From positions 5,537,873 through 5,601,872 of the forward strand of contig OY288257.1 in the NCBI GenBank assembly GCA_958450325.1: a DNA stretch of 64,000 bases, in the 5' to 3' direction. The position numbers and the translations under genes were made by a program. This document shows positions 11,801 to 20,864 of this stretch, piece after piece. How positions within the stretch are numbered: the first letter of the stretch is position 1; every line of letters begins with the position of its first letter. The stretch comes from Agrostemma githago (Eukaryota; Streptophyta; Magnoliopsida; Caryophyllales; Caryophyllaceae). The notes beneath the pieces are model-generated. The model saw nothing but the letters and a program-made list of their open reading frames with translations. It was not told where the DNA came from and searched no databases.

Positions 11801-13079
11801 TCGTGGTTGGTCCCTCAGACAGCTCGATGTCAACAATGCTTTTTTACAAGGTACGTTAACTGAAACTGTTTATATGACCCAACCCCCCGGGTTCATTAAT
11901 TCTTCTTATCCTAATCACGTGTGTCGTCTTACTAAAGCTATTTATGGCCTTAAGCAAGCGCCTCGTGCTTGGTACACTGAACTTAAAAACTACCTCACAA
12001 CATATGGCTTCTCTCAGTCAAAATCTGACCCCTCTCTATTCCTTTTTCATCATACACAAAATCCTATCTACTTACTTGTCTATGTTGATGACATAATTGT
12101 CACAGGTCCTGCGTCTCACGCCCTCTCTACATTTCTAAGCGCCTTTTCCCGTCGTTTCTCTCTAAAGGATCTCGGTTTCCCGTCGTACTTCTTAGGTGTT
12201 GAGGTTACCCCCACCCCTTCTGGCCTAACCTTAACTCAAACCAAATATACTCATGACATTCTTACCCGCTCGTCCATGCTTGACTGTAAACCAGCAGCCA
12301 CACCCATGACAGCCTACCCTCCTCTTCTTCACAGTAGCGGCTCGCCGATTGCGCAACCCTCTGACTATCGCACCTTAATTGGTAGCTTACAATATCTCTC
12401 TCTTACTCGCCCTGACATTGCTTTTAGCGTCAATAGGCTTGCACAATTCATGCAGGATCCTCAAGAGTCTCATTGGTTGGCCTTGAAACGACTTCTGCGT
12501 TACCTTAAGGGCACTCTCCAGGTTGGTATTAATTTATTTAGTTCATCTCCGTTGTCTCTTCACGCATTTTGTGATGCAGATTGGGCAGGTGATAGAAAAT
12601 CTTATGTCTCTACCACCGGTTTCATCATCTACCTTGGTCGAAATCCTATTTCTTGGTCCTCTCGTAAACAACAAGCTGTTGCTTTGTCCACCACTGAAGC
12701 AGAATTTCGAGCTGTTGCTACTGCCACTATGGAACTCATTTGGGTTCGTTCCTTACTTTCCGAGCTTCAGCTCGAGATCATCTCTCCTCCGGCTATTTAC
12801 TGTGACAACTTGGGTGCAACCACTTATGCAGCTAATCCAGTGTTTCACTCCAAAATGAAGCATGTGGCGTTAGCCTTCTATTTTGTAAGGGAGCATGTTC
12901 ATAATGGTCATATTCGGGTTCAACATATATCCTCTAAAGATCAGCTTGCTGATGCTCTCACCAAACCGCTTCCGCGCCCTATACTCGAGCCTATTCTCTC
13001 CAAGATCGGACTCTCTAGATCGTCCTCCTTGAGGGAGCATATTAGAGATAAAGATACTAAAGAGTTAGATATAGGATAG
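8811..13079 (+). CDS. copia-1 gag-pol polyprotein
   Basis: A single frame of 1422 residues with all copia parts. Gag at about 1-300, with zinc knuckle C271-x2-C-x4-H-x4-C (CQWCHAPGHYLRNC). Aspartic protease near 329-336 with the D332-S-G-A active site. Integrase follows, with an HLWHHKLGH...CNAC zinc domain near 465-505 and the DDE core: D in YSDVWTSP near 526, D in FSDNGGEYL near 588, E in HTPEHNGLAERR near 623. The central linker is Pro/Ser/Thr-rich (about 760-860). RT carries YVDDIIVTG at about 1091; RNase H shows DADWAG near 1255, then EAEFRA and YCDN. No stops or frameshifts. The stop codon lies 40 nt inside the 3' LTR, so the last dozen residues are LTR-coded. No separate gag stop or frameshift site is seen, as usual for one-ORF copia elements. 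Confidence 0.95.
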   Translation: MTGSATIFPNLHNAAVPFISIEVAGITKLTPLTYRAWSTTLSDLLFGYDLMKYLDGTFPCPDETVTTTQDNKSTTTSNPAYLAWMRQDSLLKATLRGSVSSTIAPLLNSCTTSAAIWKYLSTTYANPSRGHIMQIKDRLNSISKGDLSATEYMQAISSSVDELSQLGKAMDDEDVISRVLNGLDPAKYRSLIDAVKHRDTTISFDALHERLIQYDLSLKHTTPLNNHHHAPASAHVTYNRPSSRNPPRPSTDPPLLSTPTDSTLPPFKGKCQWCHAPGHYLRNCPSFKNIYPTIIVPPRPPPPNRNPPRAHLVAAVPTTQPDPLNPAPWIIDSGATHHITHDLNNLALHAPYDGTDDLLVGDGSPLHISNIGSFSMFLSNNKTVKFNNILHAPYISKNIISVFQFCRDNNALAKFTHDSCVLQDQLTGQELLRGHLRLGLYEWVKPSLPASFPSAFLTTTDHSHLWHHKLGHPSSTIINTIFNLANLKVSNKFSHCNACLTYKSHKLPFSTNTLVSNKPLELLYSDVWTSPSFSIDGFKYYVIFVDHFTRYTWIYPLKNKSDTFSIFNRFRALVEKFFNLPIIQIFSDNGGEYLKLTPTITSEGITHLTSPPHTPEHNGLAERRHRHIVETGLALLTHAHMPTSYWSYAFTTAVYLINRMPTPVLKNDSPFNKLFEHSPNYNKLRSFGCLCYPWLQPYTKNKLDPKSKSCVFIGYSPTQSAYHCLDLSTNRIYTSRHVKFVETVFPFESGPPTDPPPSTDEWCTISLTVLNPPIPPSHAPVPTPPPLPPPLSPVPVTPPPSPVPVTPSPSPAPVTAPPPPPPSPVNPPSPSPLRVYTRRTRAIPSPGPTSVSDQPMSPSPETITPAASRPTTRSMNNIRVPNPKYAALTHVSTTSSPPVTVKTALADPRWRSAMEAEHSALLSNDTWTLVPPSPSYNVVGCRWIFRIKYKPGNTIDKYKARLVAKGFHQRPGVDYSETFSPVVKPVTVRLILALALARGWSLRQLDVNNAFLQGTLTETVYMTQPPGFINSSYPNHVCRLTKAIYGLKQAPRAWYTELKNYLTTYGFSQSKSDPSLFLFHHTQNPIYLLVYVDDIIVTGPASHALSTFLSAFSRRFSLKDLGFPSYFLGVEVTPTPSGLTLTQTKYTHDILTRSSMLDCKPAATPMTAYPPLLHSSGSPIAQPSDYRTLIGSLQYLSLTRPDIAFSVNRLAQFMQDPQESHWLALKRLLRYLKGTLQVGINLFSSSPLSLHAFCDADWAGDRKSYVSTTGFIIYLGRNPISWSSRKQQAVALSTTEAEFRAVATATMELIWVRSLLSELQLEIISPPAIYCDNLGATTYAANPVFHSKMKHVALAFYFVREHVHNGHIRVQHISSKDQLADALTKPLPRPILEPILSKIGLSRSSSLREHIRDKDTKELDIG

Positions 13080-13251
13080 TATTGTTATACTTTCCTTAGT
13101 TGTAAAGATTGATATCTTAAGTATTTAGGTAACCGTATAATTGTAAAGATACTAGGTTACGGCTATGTGATGTAGTTAGTCTCTTGTTCACAACTGTATT
13201 TATATCTGTTCTCAGTTAATGAAATTATTCATTCAAGCAATTACTTTTACA
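13040..13251 (+). repeat. 3' LTR of copia-1
   Basis: A 212-bp copy of the 5' LTR, preceded by the purine tract and followed by the CAAAT target copy. The gag-pol stop codon falls inside it. Confidence 0.93.
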
Positions 13252-13989
13252 CAAATAAGGTTAGATCAATTCAGTTATAATCATGTTGATCATACTTTCG
13301 ATTTTAGTTCGATTTTGAGTGGGTTTCGGTCACAAGTTTTTGAAAAAAACACTCAAATTAATAGTGTTTTTATCGCAACTACTTTTTACCGTCGGCGCTT
13401 TACTTCTTACCGTCGGCGTTAATTACGTGAAATGACGACTTTGCCCTTACTATTTATTCTCAAAATAATATTACTTTTACATTTTATAGATTATCGATTT
13501 ATTAAAACTCGATAACAAAACCGTCTTTTTCGATTATCGTAATAAACCAAAACCGACTTCCTATATAGTTAATTACGCAAAATGACGAATTCTCCTTTGC
13601 AATTAATTCTCGAAATATTATCACATTTACATTTTATAGAGTATCGGTTTATTAGAACTCGATAATAAAACCGTTTTTTCAATTATTGTTACGCCTCCGA
13701 TTTTAAACAATTAATTAGATTAATTAACGATTTAATACAATTTAATAAACGTAATTAACAAATACGAGTAATATGCAAATTAAATCCTGATTAATCTACG
13801 ACAAGTCGACAATCAAGATTTATTATACAGATCAATGCAAATTAAAATAAAAAAATCCGGAAATGGGTCAGGTCAAGTGGGTTCTTCGACCCACCTAAGG
13901 GTCGTATTATTTTCTCTATAATACTTGAAAGTTTTGAGAAACAATTTAAGTATAATGTAAATCTTCCAATGATATGAGACATGAAGTAT

Positions 13990-14050
13990 AAGGTGGTGAA
14001 ATTGGTTACATTGACAACATTTCATGCAAACAGCCGGGTTCGAATCCTCT
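13990..14050 (+). repeat. tRNA/SINE-like promoter boxes, forward copy
   Basis: TGGTGAAATTGG (13994-14005) resembles a Pol III A box and GGTTCGAATCC (14037-14047) is a perfect B box, about 31 nt apart as in tRNA genes. I cannot fold a convincing tRNA from it, so it is more like a tRNA-derived SINE head. It forms part of the inner arm of the palindrome. Confidence 0.45.
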
Positions 14051-14153
14051 TGTATGACCAAACCAAAAACCCGGAAAATGGGGGGAGTCGAAGAATTCTT
14101 CGAAATCCGCGAGTCGAAGAAATTCTTCGACTCCCCCATCTACGTGCGAACAA

Positions 14154-14216
14154 GGGGATTCGAACCCGGGTCATTTGTATGAAATGTTAACTGTGTAACC
14201 AATTTCACCACCTTAT
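14154..14216 (-). repeat. tRNA/SINE-like promoter boxes, inverted copy
   Basis: The mirror copy of the forward boxes: on the minus strand an A-box-like TGGTGAAATTGG (complement of 14199-14210) and a B box GGTTCGAATCC (complement of 14156-14166). It faces the forward copy across the core hairpin, so Pol III starts, if active, would converge. Confidence 0.45.
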
Positions 14217-14648
14217 ACTTCATGTCTCATACCATTGGAAGATTTATATAATACTTAAATTACGTTTATTAAATTGTATTAAGTCGTTAATTAATCTAAT
14301 TAACTGTTTAAAATCGGAGGCGTAACAATAATCGAAAAAACGGTTTTATTATCGAGTTCTAATAAACCGATACTCTATAAAATGTAAATGTGATAATATT
14401 TCGAGAATTAATTGCAAAGGAGAACTTGTCATTTTGCGTAATTAATTATATAGGGAGTCGGTTTTGGTTTATTACGATAATCGAAAAAGACGGTTTTGTT
14501 ATCGAGTTTTAATAAATCGATAATCTATAAAATGTAAAAGTAATATTATTTTGAGAATAAATAGCAAGGACAAAGTCGTCATTTCACGTAATTAACGCCG
14601 ACGGTAAGAAGTAAAGCGCCGACGGTAAAAAGTAGTCCCCGTTTTTAT

Positions 14649-15091
14649 ATAGAAAAAACATTTACAAGTCCCGATCAATCGATTTGGTTATTCACGTTTG
14701 GGTACCATTTGATTATGTTATATTCGGTTCAATTCTAATTGAATCGAGTTTCGGATATTAACCATCCAGGTATGGAGTAGTATGAGTATTTTTATTTGTT
14801 TCTTGGGTCGGGGTCTAGAGCTATGACACTGAATTTGCAAACCGGCAAGAGAACGACACAAACTTTTACTTACGGAAGTTATATTCATCGTAAATGTACG
14901 ACGAATCAAATACTAACCGTAGCGTGTAGGAGATAAAAGACGAAAACAAAATACTTAAAAGCAAAATACTTGGGATACGCCCGTGACAAGCAATACTCGC
15001 TGAGAAAACAATGACAACCGTGGCCGTGCCCTCCCATATTTGAACTGCAAAAGCGGTGAAGTGCCCACTGTGAAAGTGAAAAGACAACAAA
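14649..15091. other. Upstream region of transporter gene C
   Basis: The sequence between the foldback element and the first ATG of gene C; it should hold C's core promoter and leader. No open frame of note. Confidence 0.4.
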
Positions 15092-18000
15092 ATGGGGAGC
15101 TCAGATGAGCAGCATCTGCTACAGCTACAGCTACAGTTACAGCTACAGGTTCACCTTTCGTCTTCTCTCTTTCTTTCATTCCATGATCGTTGACTTTGTA
15201 TCATAATTTAGTATCCCCATCCCCAATTTTGGTTGGTTTCAAAAATGGTTCTCTATGTCACTTGTGTTTCATTAACAATTTGCCCAATTGCCAAAAGTGG
15301 GAAAGTAATAATTCAGCTTTTGATTGCTCAGTTGAGATAATTATATTGCATGTGGATGTGGGTGTCACATGAATACTTGAATTCTGGAGTTTGAATCCAG
15401 AAAACATGGCTTCTCTTCTGTTCATCCAGTAATACCTAAAGTCTTTCACAATAACCCTAACGTTTCAGAGCCTTCAGCCTTGAGTATTAATGTCCAAACT
15501 GCTGTTTTTGTGTCATTTATCGTATCGGCGGGGGATTAGAACCTCAGAAGTAGGTAGTACTTCCATCATCGGCAGTTTAACGGTTTCACTACGAAGGTGC
15601 TACCTGCATTATAAACTGCTTATATTTTTCTCAGATTCAGAGGTCTGTCGTCTGTGCTTCCAGACTCCCATCACTGCTGTGTAGTTAGCTAGCTCCTTTA
15701 ATGTGTGGTTGGGTCTCATTTTGGAATAAAGTTGGAAGTTCGATGGATTCTAACTCTACCCCAACGCCTTGGAATTCCATACCTAATACATTCCCCTCAA
15801 GTTTCAAACCCCATTCCTTCCCCCAAGCTAAATCCATTGATCCATTCCCTCATAATATCTCATTCCATTCCAATCCATCGCGCCCTTTTTAACCAAACAT
15901 TTCCTTGTTTTAACAATTAATGACGGATTGCCATTGGACGTCATTTTCATCAATTGTAGGCAATTTTTGTTACTCCATCAATTTCCTGATTGTGCTGCTA
16001 CTTGTTACACTACCGTCGACCAAAAGTCGGTTAATCGTGTAAAAGAGACGTAAACTTGTCGTTTGGAAGTGAAATCAGGTAGGATATGTCCTAATGGGAC
16101 CTTAGACACCTGGTATAAAATTCGGGTCAATTAGAAACCTGGTCTGGAACGACCTCCCGAACAACTTAAATTGAAGTGTATAATACACGCTTTTCGTAGA
16201 TTTCGGGTCCAAAATAAAAATGACAAAAAATTGCATGAATTGTTCATCAGGTCAGTTGAAACGACTCCTTAAAATATGTGCAGCAACATGAAACGTTTAA
16301 GTGTGCTGGTACGTGTTACACCTCCGTCGCCCAAAAGTCGGTTAATCGTGTAAAAACGATGTATATTTGTCGTTTGGACGTTAAATCAGGTAGGTTATAT
16401 CCTGATACGACCCAAGACACATTGTATAAATTTTAGGTCAATTAGAAATTTGGCCCGAAACGACCTCCCGAACAACTCGGATTGAAGTGTATAGTACACG
16501 ATTTTTTGAGATTCGAGGTTCCGAAATAAAAATGGTAAGAAATTGTACGGATTGCTCATCGGGTCAGTTGAAAGTTGAAACGACTCCACATGATATGAGC
16601 AACAACGAACAACGTTTGAGTGTGTTGGTAGGTGTTACACCTCCGGGAGGTTTTACAACAACGCCTCATTTTATTTCGCGGAATTTTCAAGATATATCTC
16701 AAGTTCAATTTTAACCTCAAATAACAAGTGAACGTCGAATTTTCACGAGTTTCGGCTTTTTGCCGACACAATGTTTATTCGTTTTCCGATGGTGTCACTT
16801 CTCATTCGTTGGTCCTACAAATCTGCGAGAACGCGTTATAATGACCCAGTTTGACCTAAAGGCAACACGATTTTCCGATCTGAATGTGGCTCGATCCGAA
16901 GCTGACTCAACCCCGATACAATTGACCCGTTTGTCGGGTCTTGTTTATTCTCGGACGAATATTTCCGTTTTTTTCCCAAACGGTTTATTAGGTCAGGTCA
17001 TTTGGAACTGAAATAATTTTCAAGTTACGTATTGCCTCCCCTAACCTGTGGAGTTTCAATTACGTTTCCTCAATTCCTTCCCTTTCAAATACACACAGAT
17101 ACACCCGTGCACTGCATTTCCTCAATTCCTTCCCTTTCGATTCTGTTTGCGATTTAATTGTAATATCGGTCCATTTTCGTGTACTTGGTGGTTCACAGAT
17201 GGTAAATTCGATATAATATCATGTAAGTTCGGGATAGTACCGAGTGTAGGCTTACATAATTATTTGAGAATTTACGGTTGAGGGTTTATACCCAAAGTAT
17301 GACAGAGGTAAGCGCTTATATAATACGGAGTATAATGAAAGGTTCTGTTACATTTCTCATATTGCAAATAATTGACAGACTAGGTGATCTTTGTAAATTG
17401 GATTGTAATTTGTACCTATGAGTTGGTCTCCAGCTTTTATCTGTGTGCGATCTATGGCGCCATGCTTGTCATCTATCTTGTAAATTGTAATCTGGTGTCG
17501 AATGTGATGCAAGTTCATGCCTTTCACCGGAAACAGACAGTGATACTCAATATTGGTTCTAATCTCGGAAGTTGCGTGACGAATGTGGCCAATACTACAA
17601 TATTGCAGCAGCCTATATATAATATCATGCTCCAGTGTTTTTTAGAATAACCTGTATAGGTTCATAGGCAGAGTAGAAAAGTGGAATTGGGTTGGATGTT
17701 TCTCTTGTCTGTCATCTTTCCTCTGTGATTCTTGTATTTATTTGTAATGCTTTCTTATCTTCGCAGAATGAGAATAATGAACCTCTTACAGGAGATGGTT
17801 CCATTGATTTCCAAGGGAACCCTGCTCTCAAGAGCAAAACTGGAAAATGGAGAGCCTGCCCTTTCATTCTTGGTATGTTCTGCTTCTGATTTAGAACAAC
17901 ATTCATCTACATCTCAGTACGTGTCAGAGTGTCGGACACGCAACTTCAAAAACTTTAGATACGTGGGCAGGGAGAGCGGAGTGTCTTAACCGACAAAGTG

Positions 18001-20394
18001 GACACGACGTGACACATCACTCTTTATAAAAGTCAAGGAAAAAACTACAAGTAAAATAAATAAATAAATGCACAAAGAAGAGATGGAATTCGCGTGAAGG
18101 TTAGCAACATTTTTGCTGCTTCTATGACTAATACTAACCCACTAACTAGGCCAGTGTGAACGCCTGAAGTCCGGCATGTCTGAGTAACACAATCTACATC
18201 AGATTTCCTTGCTTGGAATACGACTGTACATTTGGACCTCCCCAAACCATCCTTTTGGTGGAATCTTATCATAACTCTAAGGCGATTTGCTCCCTACCTG
18301 TTTCTCGTACAGGTACTGAATGCTGTGAACGTATTGCCTTTTTCGGTATTTTCTTAAACCTTGTAAGTTATCGCACCCAAGTAATGCATGAAGGAAATGT
18401 TTCGGCTGCAAGAAATGTCAATATCTGGACTGGTACATGCTCCCTTATGCCTCTGTTTGGAGCGTTCTTGGCCGATGCTTATTTGGGAAGATACCATACA
18501 ATTACAGTTTTCTCCCTGATTTACCTCATTGTAATTTCCGAATCCTTTATCCTACTCATATTTTGAAATTTTTTATAGCCTTCATGTTTAACTACTGGTG
18601 ATGCCCTGATGCATAAATGATGTCTATGATTGTGCTTTAGCTTATATGATTATGTATTGTCAGCTGTGCAGTCTTTATGGATTGTGCTCTCACATGTTTT
18701 ACTCGACTTCATTTCTATCCATGTTTATATTACGCTTCTTAATTCTCGTGCAAAAGATTGAGAAGGTTATTCATGGATAGGGGAAGTACTATTAACACAT
18801 TACCCCATCACTTCCATGTCTGACCTTTTTTCCAGTCCTTAGGTCTTACCATTCAGACTCAACTATTAGTTTTCAATCGCTGCAGGGGATGTGTATTTTG
18901 ACTCTATCAGCATCGGTTCCTGGCTTGAAGCCAGGCAAATGTGTGGGTTCTGTTTGTCCTTCTGCAACTCCAGCACAATCTGCTATGTTTTTAGGCGGAC
19001 TTTATCTTGTTGCTCTAGGGACTGGAGGGATTAAGCCTTGTGTTTCACCAATGGGGGCTGACCAATTTGACGATATGGACCCTCGTGAAAGGGTAAAGAA
19101 GGGTTCCTTTTTTAATTGGTTTTATTTCTCACTCAGTATTGGTTCTCTTTTAGCAAGCACTGTTATTGTTTGGATACAAGAAAATGTTGGATGGGGTCTA
19201 GGATTTGGGATTCTGGCATTATTCATGGGATTTGCGGCTCTCAGTTTCCTTTCTGGGACTCCTTTGTACAGATTTCAAAAGCCGGGGGGAAGCCCGTTAA
19301 CAAGAATCTCCCAGGTTATAGTTGCATCTCTACGAAAGCGTAAGTTGGAGGTTCCTCACGATTATAGTCTGTTATATGAAACTTCGGATCAACATTCAGC
19401 AATTGCAGGAAGCCGAAAGCTGGAGCACACTGAAGAGCTAAAGTAACTTTCTCAGTCTTATATATTCAATTATTATGTTCAACCTAATAAAACGAGTAAA
19501 TAACTAAACATTACTCTACTGTCATGAACTAATAATACGGAGTATAATTTGCTCGAACAATTCTGGTGTAGGTTCCTGGACAAAGCTTGTATTCTCTCCG
19601 ATTCTGAAGTGACAAGTGGGATTTCTCCGGATCCTTGGAGAGTGTGTACTGTGACACAAGTAGAAGAACTGAAAATCTTAACAAGAATGCTCCCAATATG
19701 GGCAACTGGCTTCATCTATTCTGCTGTTTATATCCAAATGTCAACAATGTTTGTAGAACAAGGAACAGTCATGGATAGAACACTGGGATCCTTCACCATT
19801 CCAGCAGCCTCCCTATCCACATTCCTTATGCTCAGTGTTTTGGCCTTTGTACCATTATACGACAAGCTTCTTGTGCCTCTTGCTCGGAAATTTACCGGAA
19901 GAAGACAGGGTTTTTCCGAGCTTCAAAGAATGGGAATCGGGCTTTCCATTTCCATTCTCCCAATGGTTTGTGCTGCCCTGGTCGAGATACGGCGGTTGCA
20001 CCTCGTTAAGGAACTGGGCCTAGTTGAAGAGCCGGGTCCGGTCCCACTGAGCATATTTTGGCAAATTCCTCAATATTTGCTGCTCGGGATGGCCGATGTT
20101 TTCACCTATGTTGGGCAGCTCGAGTTTTTCTATGAAGAATCACCAGACGCCATGAGAAGTTTGGGAACGGCTCTGTGTCTCCTAGAGACGACGGTGGGGA
20201 GTTACTTCAGTTCTATGGTTCTAACCATAGTGACTTCAGTTACAGTTGGTGGTGGAAAACCAGGTTGGATACCTGATAATCTAAACAAGGGTCAACTTTA
20301 TAATTACTTCTGGCTTTGGGCTGTTCTTAGCTTCCTAAACCTTTTGTTGTATGTTTTCGTTGCCTTGAAATATAAACAAAAGAAGGCTTTATAG
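15092..20394 (+). CDS. NPF8-like transporter, gene C
   Basis: Exons: 15092-15148, 17767-17872, 18313-18530, 18886-19442, 19572-20394; GT-AG introns, phases 0,1,0,2; 586 residues. POT/PTR-fold transporter; likely peptide/H+ symport at a membrane (family knowledge). Seen: ExxER intact (E57-C-C-E60-R61), GTGGIKPCVS, GADQFDDMDPRERVKKGSFFNW, FYFSLSIGSLLAS, and GQLEFFYEESPDAMRS near TM10. The closest sister in the window is A: exons 3, 4 and 5 have equal lengths (218, 557, 823). Exon 1 codes a (Leu-Gln)n run made by a CTACAG repeat; the ATG was chosen because it splices in frame to the conserved exon 2 (ending GKWRACPFILG). Intron 1 is 2.6 kb, far longer than in A and B, and carries repeats. No damage seen. 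The copia-1 and foldback insertions separate it from B. Confidence 0.9.
15700..15903. repeat. Possible small TIR element in intron 1 of gene C
   Basis: Starts TGTGTGGTTGGG and ends AACCAAACA, so the ends are loosely inverted, a pattern seen in several plant MITEs. No clear target duplication; the call is weak. Confidence 0.25.
15992..16650. repeat. Tandem repeat of about 307-322 bp in intron 1 of gene C
   Basis: Two full diverged copies start at 15992 and 16299, and a third at 16621 decays after about 25 bp. Shared blocks include AAAAGTCGGTTAATCGTGTAAAA, a GACCTCCCGAACAACT block and a GGTCAGTTGAAACGACTCC block. Not coding. Related sequence appears near 54.4 kb. Confidence 0.75.
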
Positions 20395-20864
20395 ACTTCA
20401 GTGGTTTAAAGCAATGTTTACATCAAGTTAGTCTATAACATTGACCGTCGACTTTTTCCCTGGCTCTCACAAACTTGTTGTAAGACCGTCTTCCATGGAA
20501 TTAACTAGGCCTTGACCGATAACAAATGCTTAACTTATTCAGACCAAGAGAAGATACAATACAGTGTCAACATCATAATCGCCCTTGTAGCTCTCCGTAA
20601 ACCAAAAAAAAACATTGGTTGATTAAGAAGTTCAAATGATCCTTACTCAATAGTGATCTCAACATCATGTAACGTAAATTAAATTCAAACTTTGCAAAAT
20701 CGGTTCATAGGTACCGCTAAGTTGACTAAGCAGCATAACCTCCAACAACATAGAGCCTCTTCAAAAACCCGATACTTGTGTGGTTCAAAATGACTTGGAA
20801 TGTCAAATTCTAAACCTCTCATTCAAAATCTAATTAAGTATCGTTCATAATACCAAAAAAAAAA
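20395..20864. other. Convergent spacer between gene C and the VTT-domain gene
   Basis: Holds the 3' UTRs of two genes that point at each other. No further gene or element seen. Confidence 0.5.

Larger units (their letters stand above)
8521..13256 (+). mobile_element. Complete young Ty1/copia element (copia-1)
   Basis: A full-length element bounded by the 5-bp target duplication CAAAT (8521-8525 and 13252-13256). LTRs are 212 bp each and differ at only two positions by eye. A primer-binding site complementary to initiator tRNA-Met follows the 5' LTR directly, and a purine-rich tract (TTGAGGGAGCA) precedes the 3' LTR. One uninterrupted gag-pol frame fills the interior, in the copia order protease-integrase-RT-RNase H. 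It sits between transporters B and C on the same strand. The LTR termini are TA...CA rather than TG...CA. Confidence 0.95.
13374..14640. mobile_element. Long-TIR foldback element, probably MULE-like
   Basis: The two halves are inverted copies. Outer arms are about 13374-13760 and 14252-14640 (roughly 387 bp each); inner arms are about 13948-14065 and 14145-14253; a GC-rich core hairpin is at 14081-14137. About 185 bp (13762-13945) is present only on the left. Ends read ACTACTTTTTACCGTCGGCG inward from both sides. It is flanked by the 8-bp direct repeat GTTTTTAT (13366-13373 and 14641-14648), a plausible target duplication. No transposase is coded. Very long TIRs and an 8-9 bp duplication suit Mutator-like elements, but hAT (8 bp) is possible. 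Confidence 0.75.

Noticed and set aside
13990..14050. tRNA gene
   Set aside because: A and B boxes are present but I could not pair an acceptor stem or an anticodon arm.
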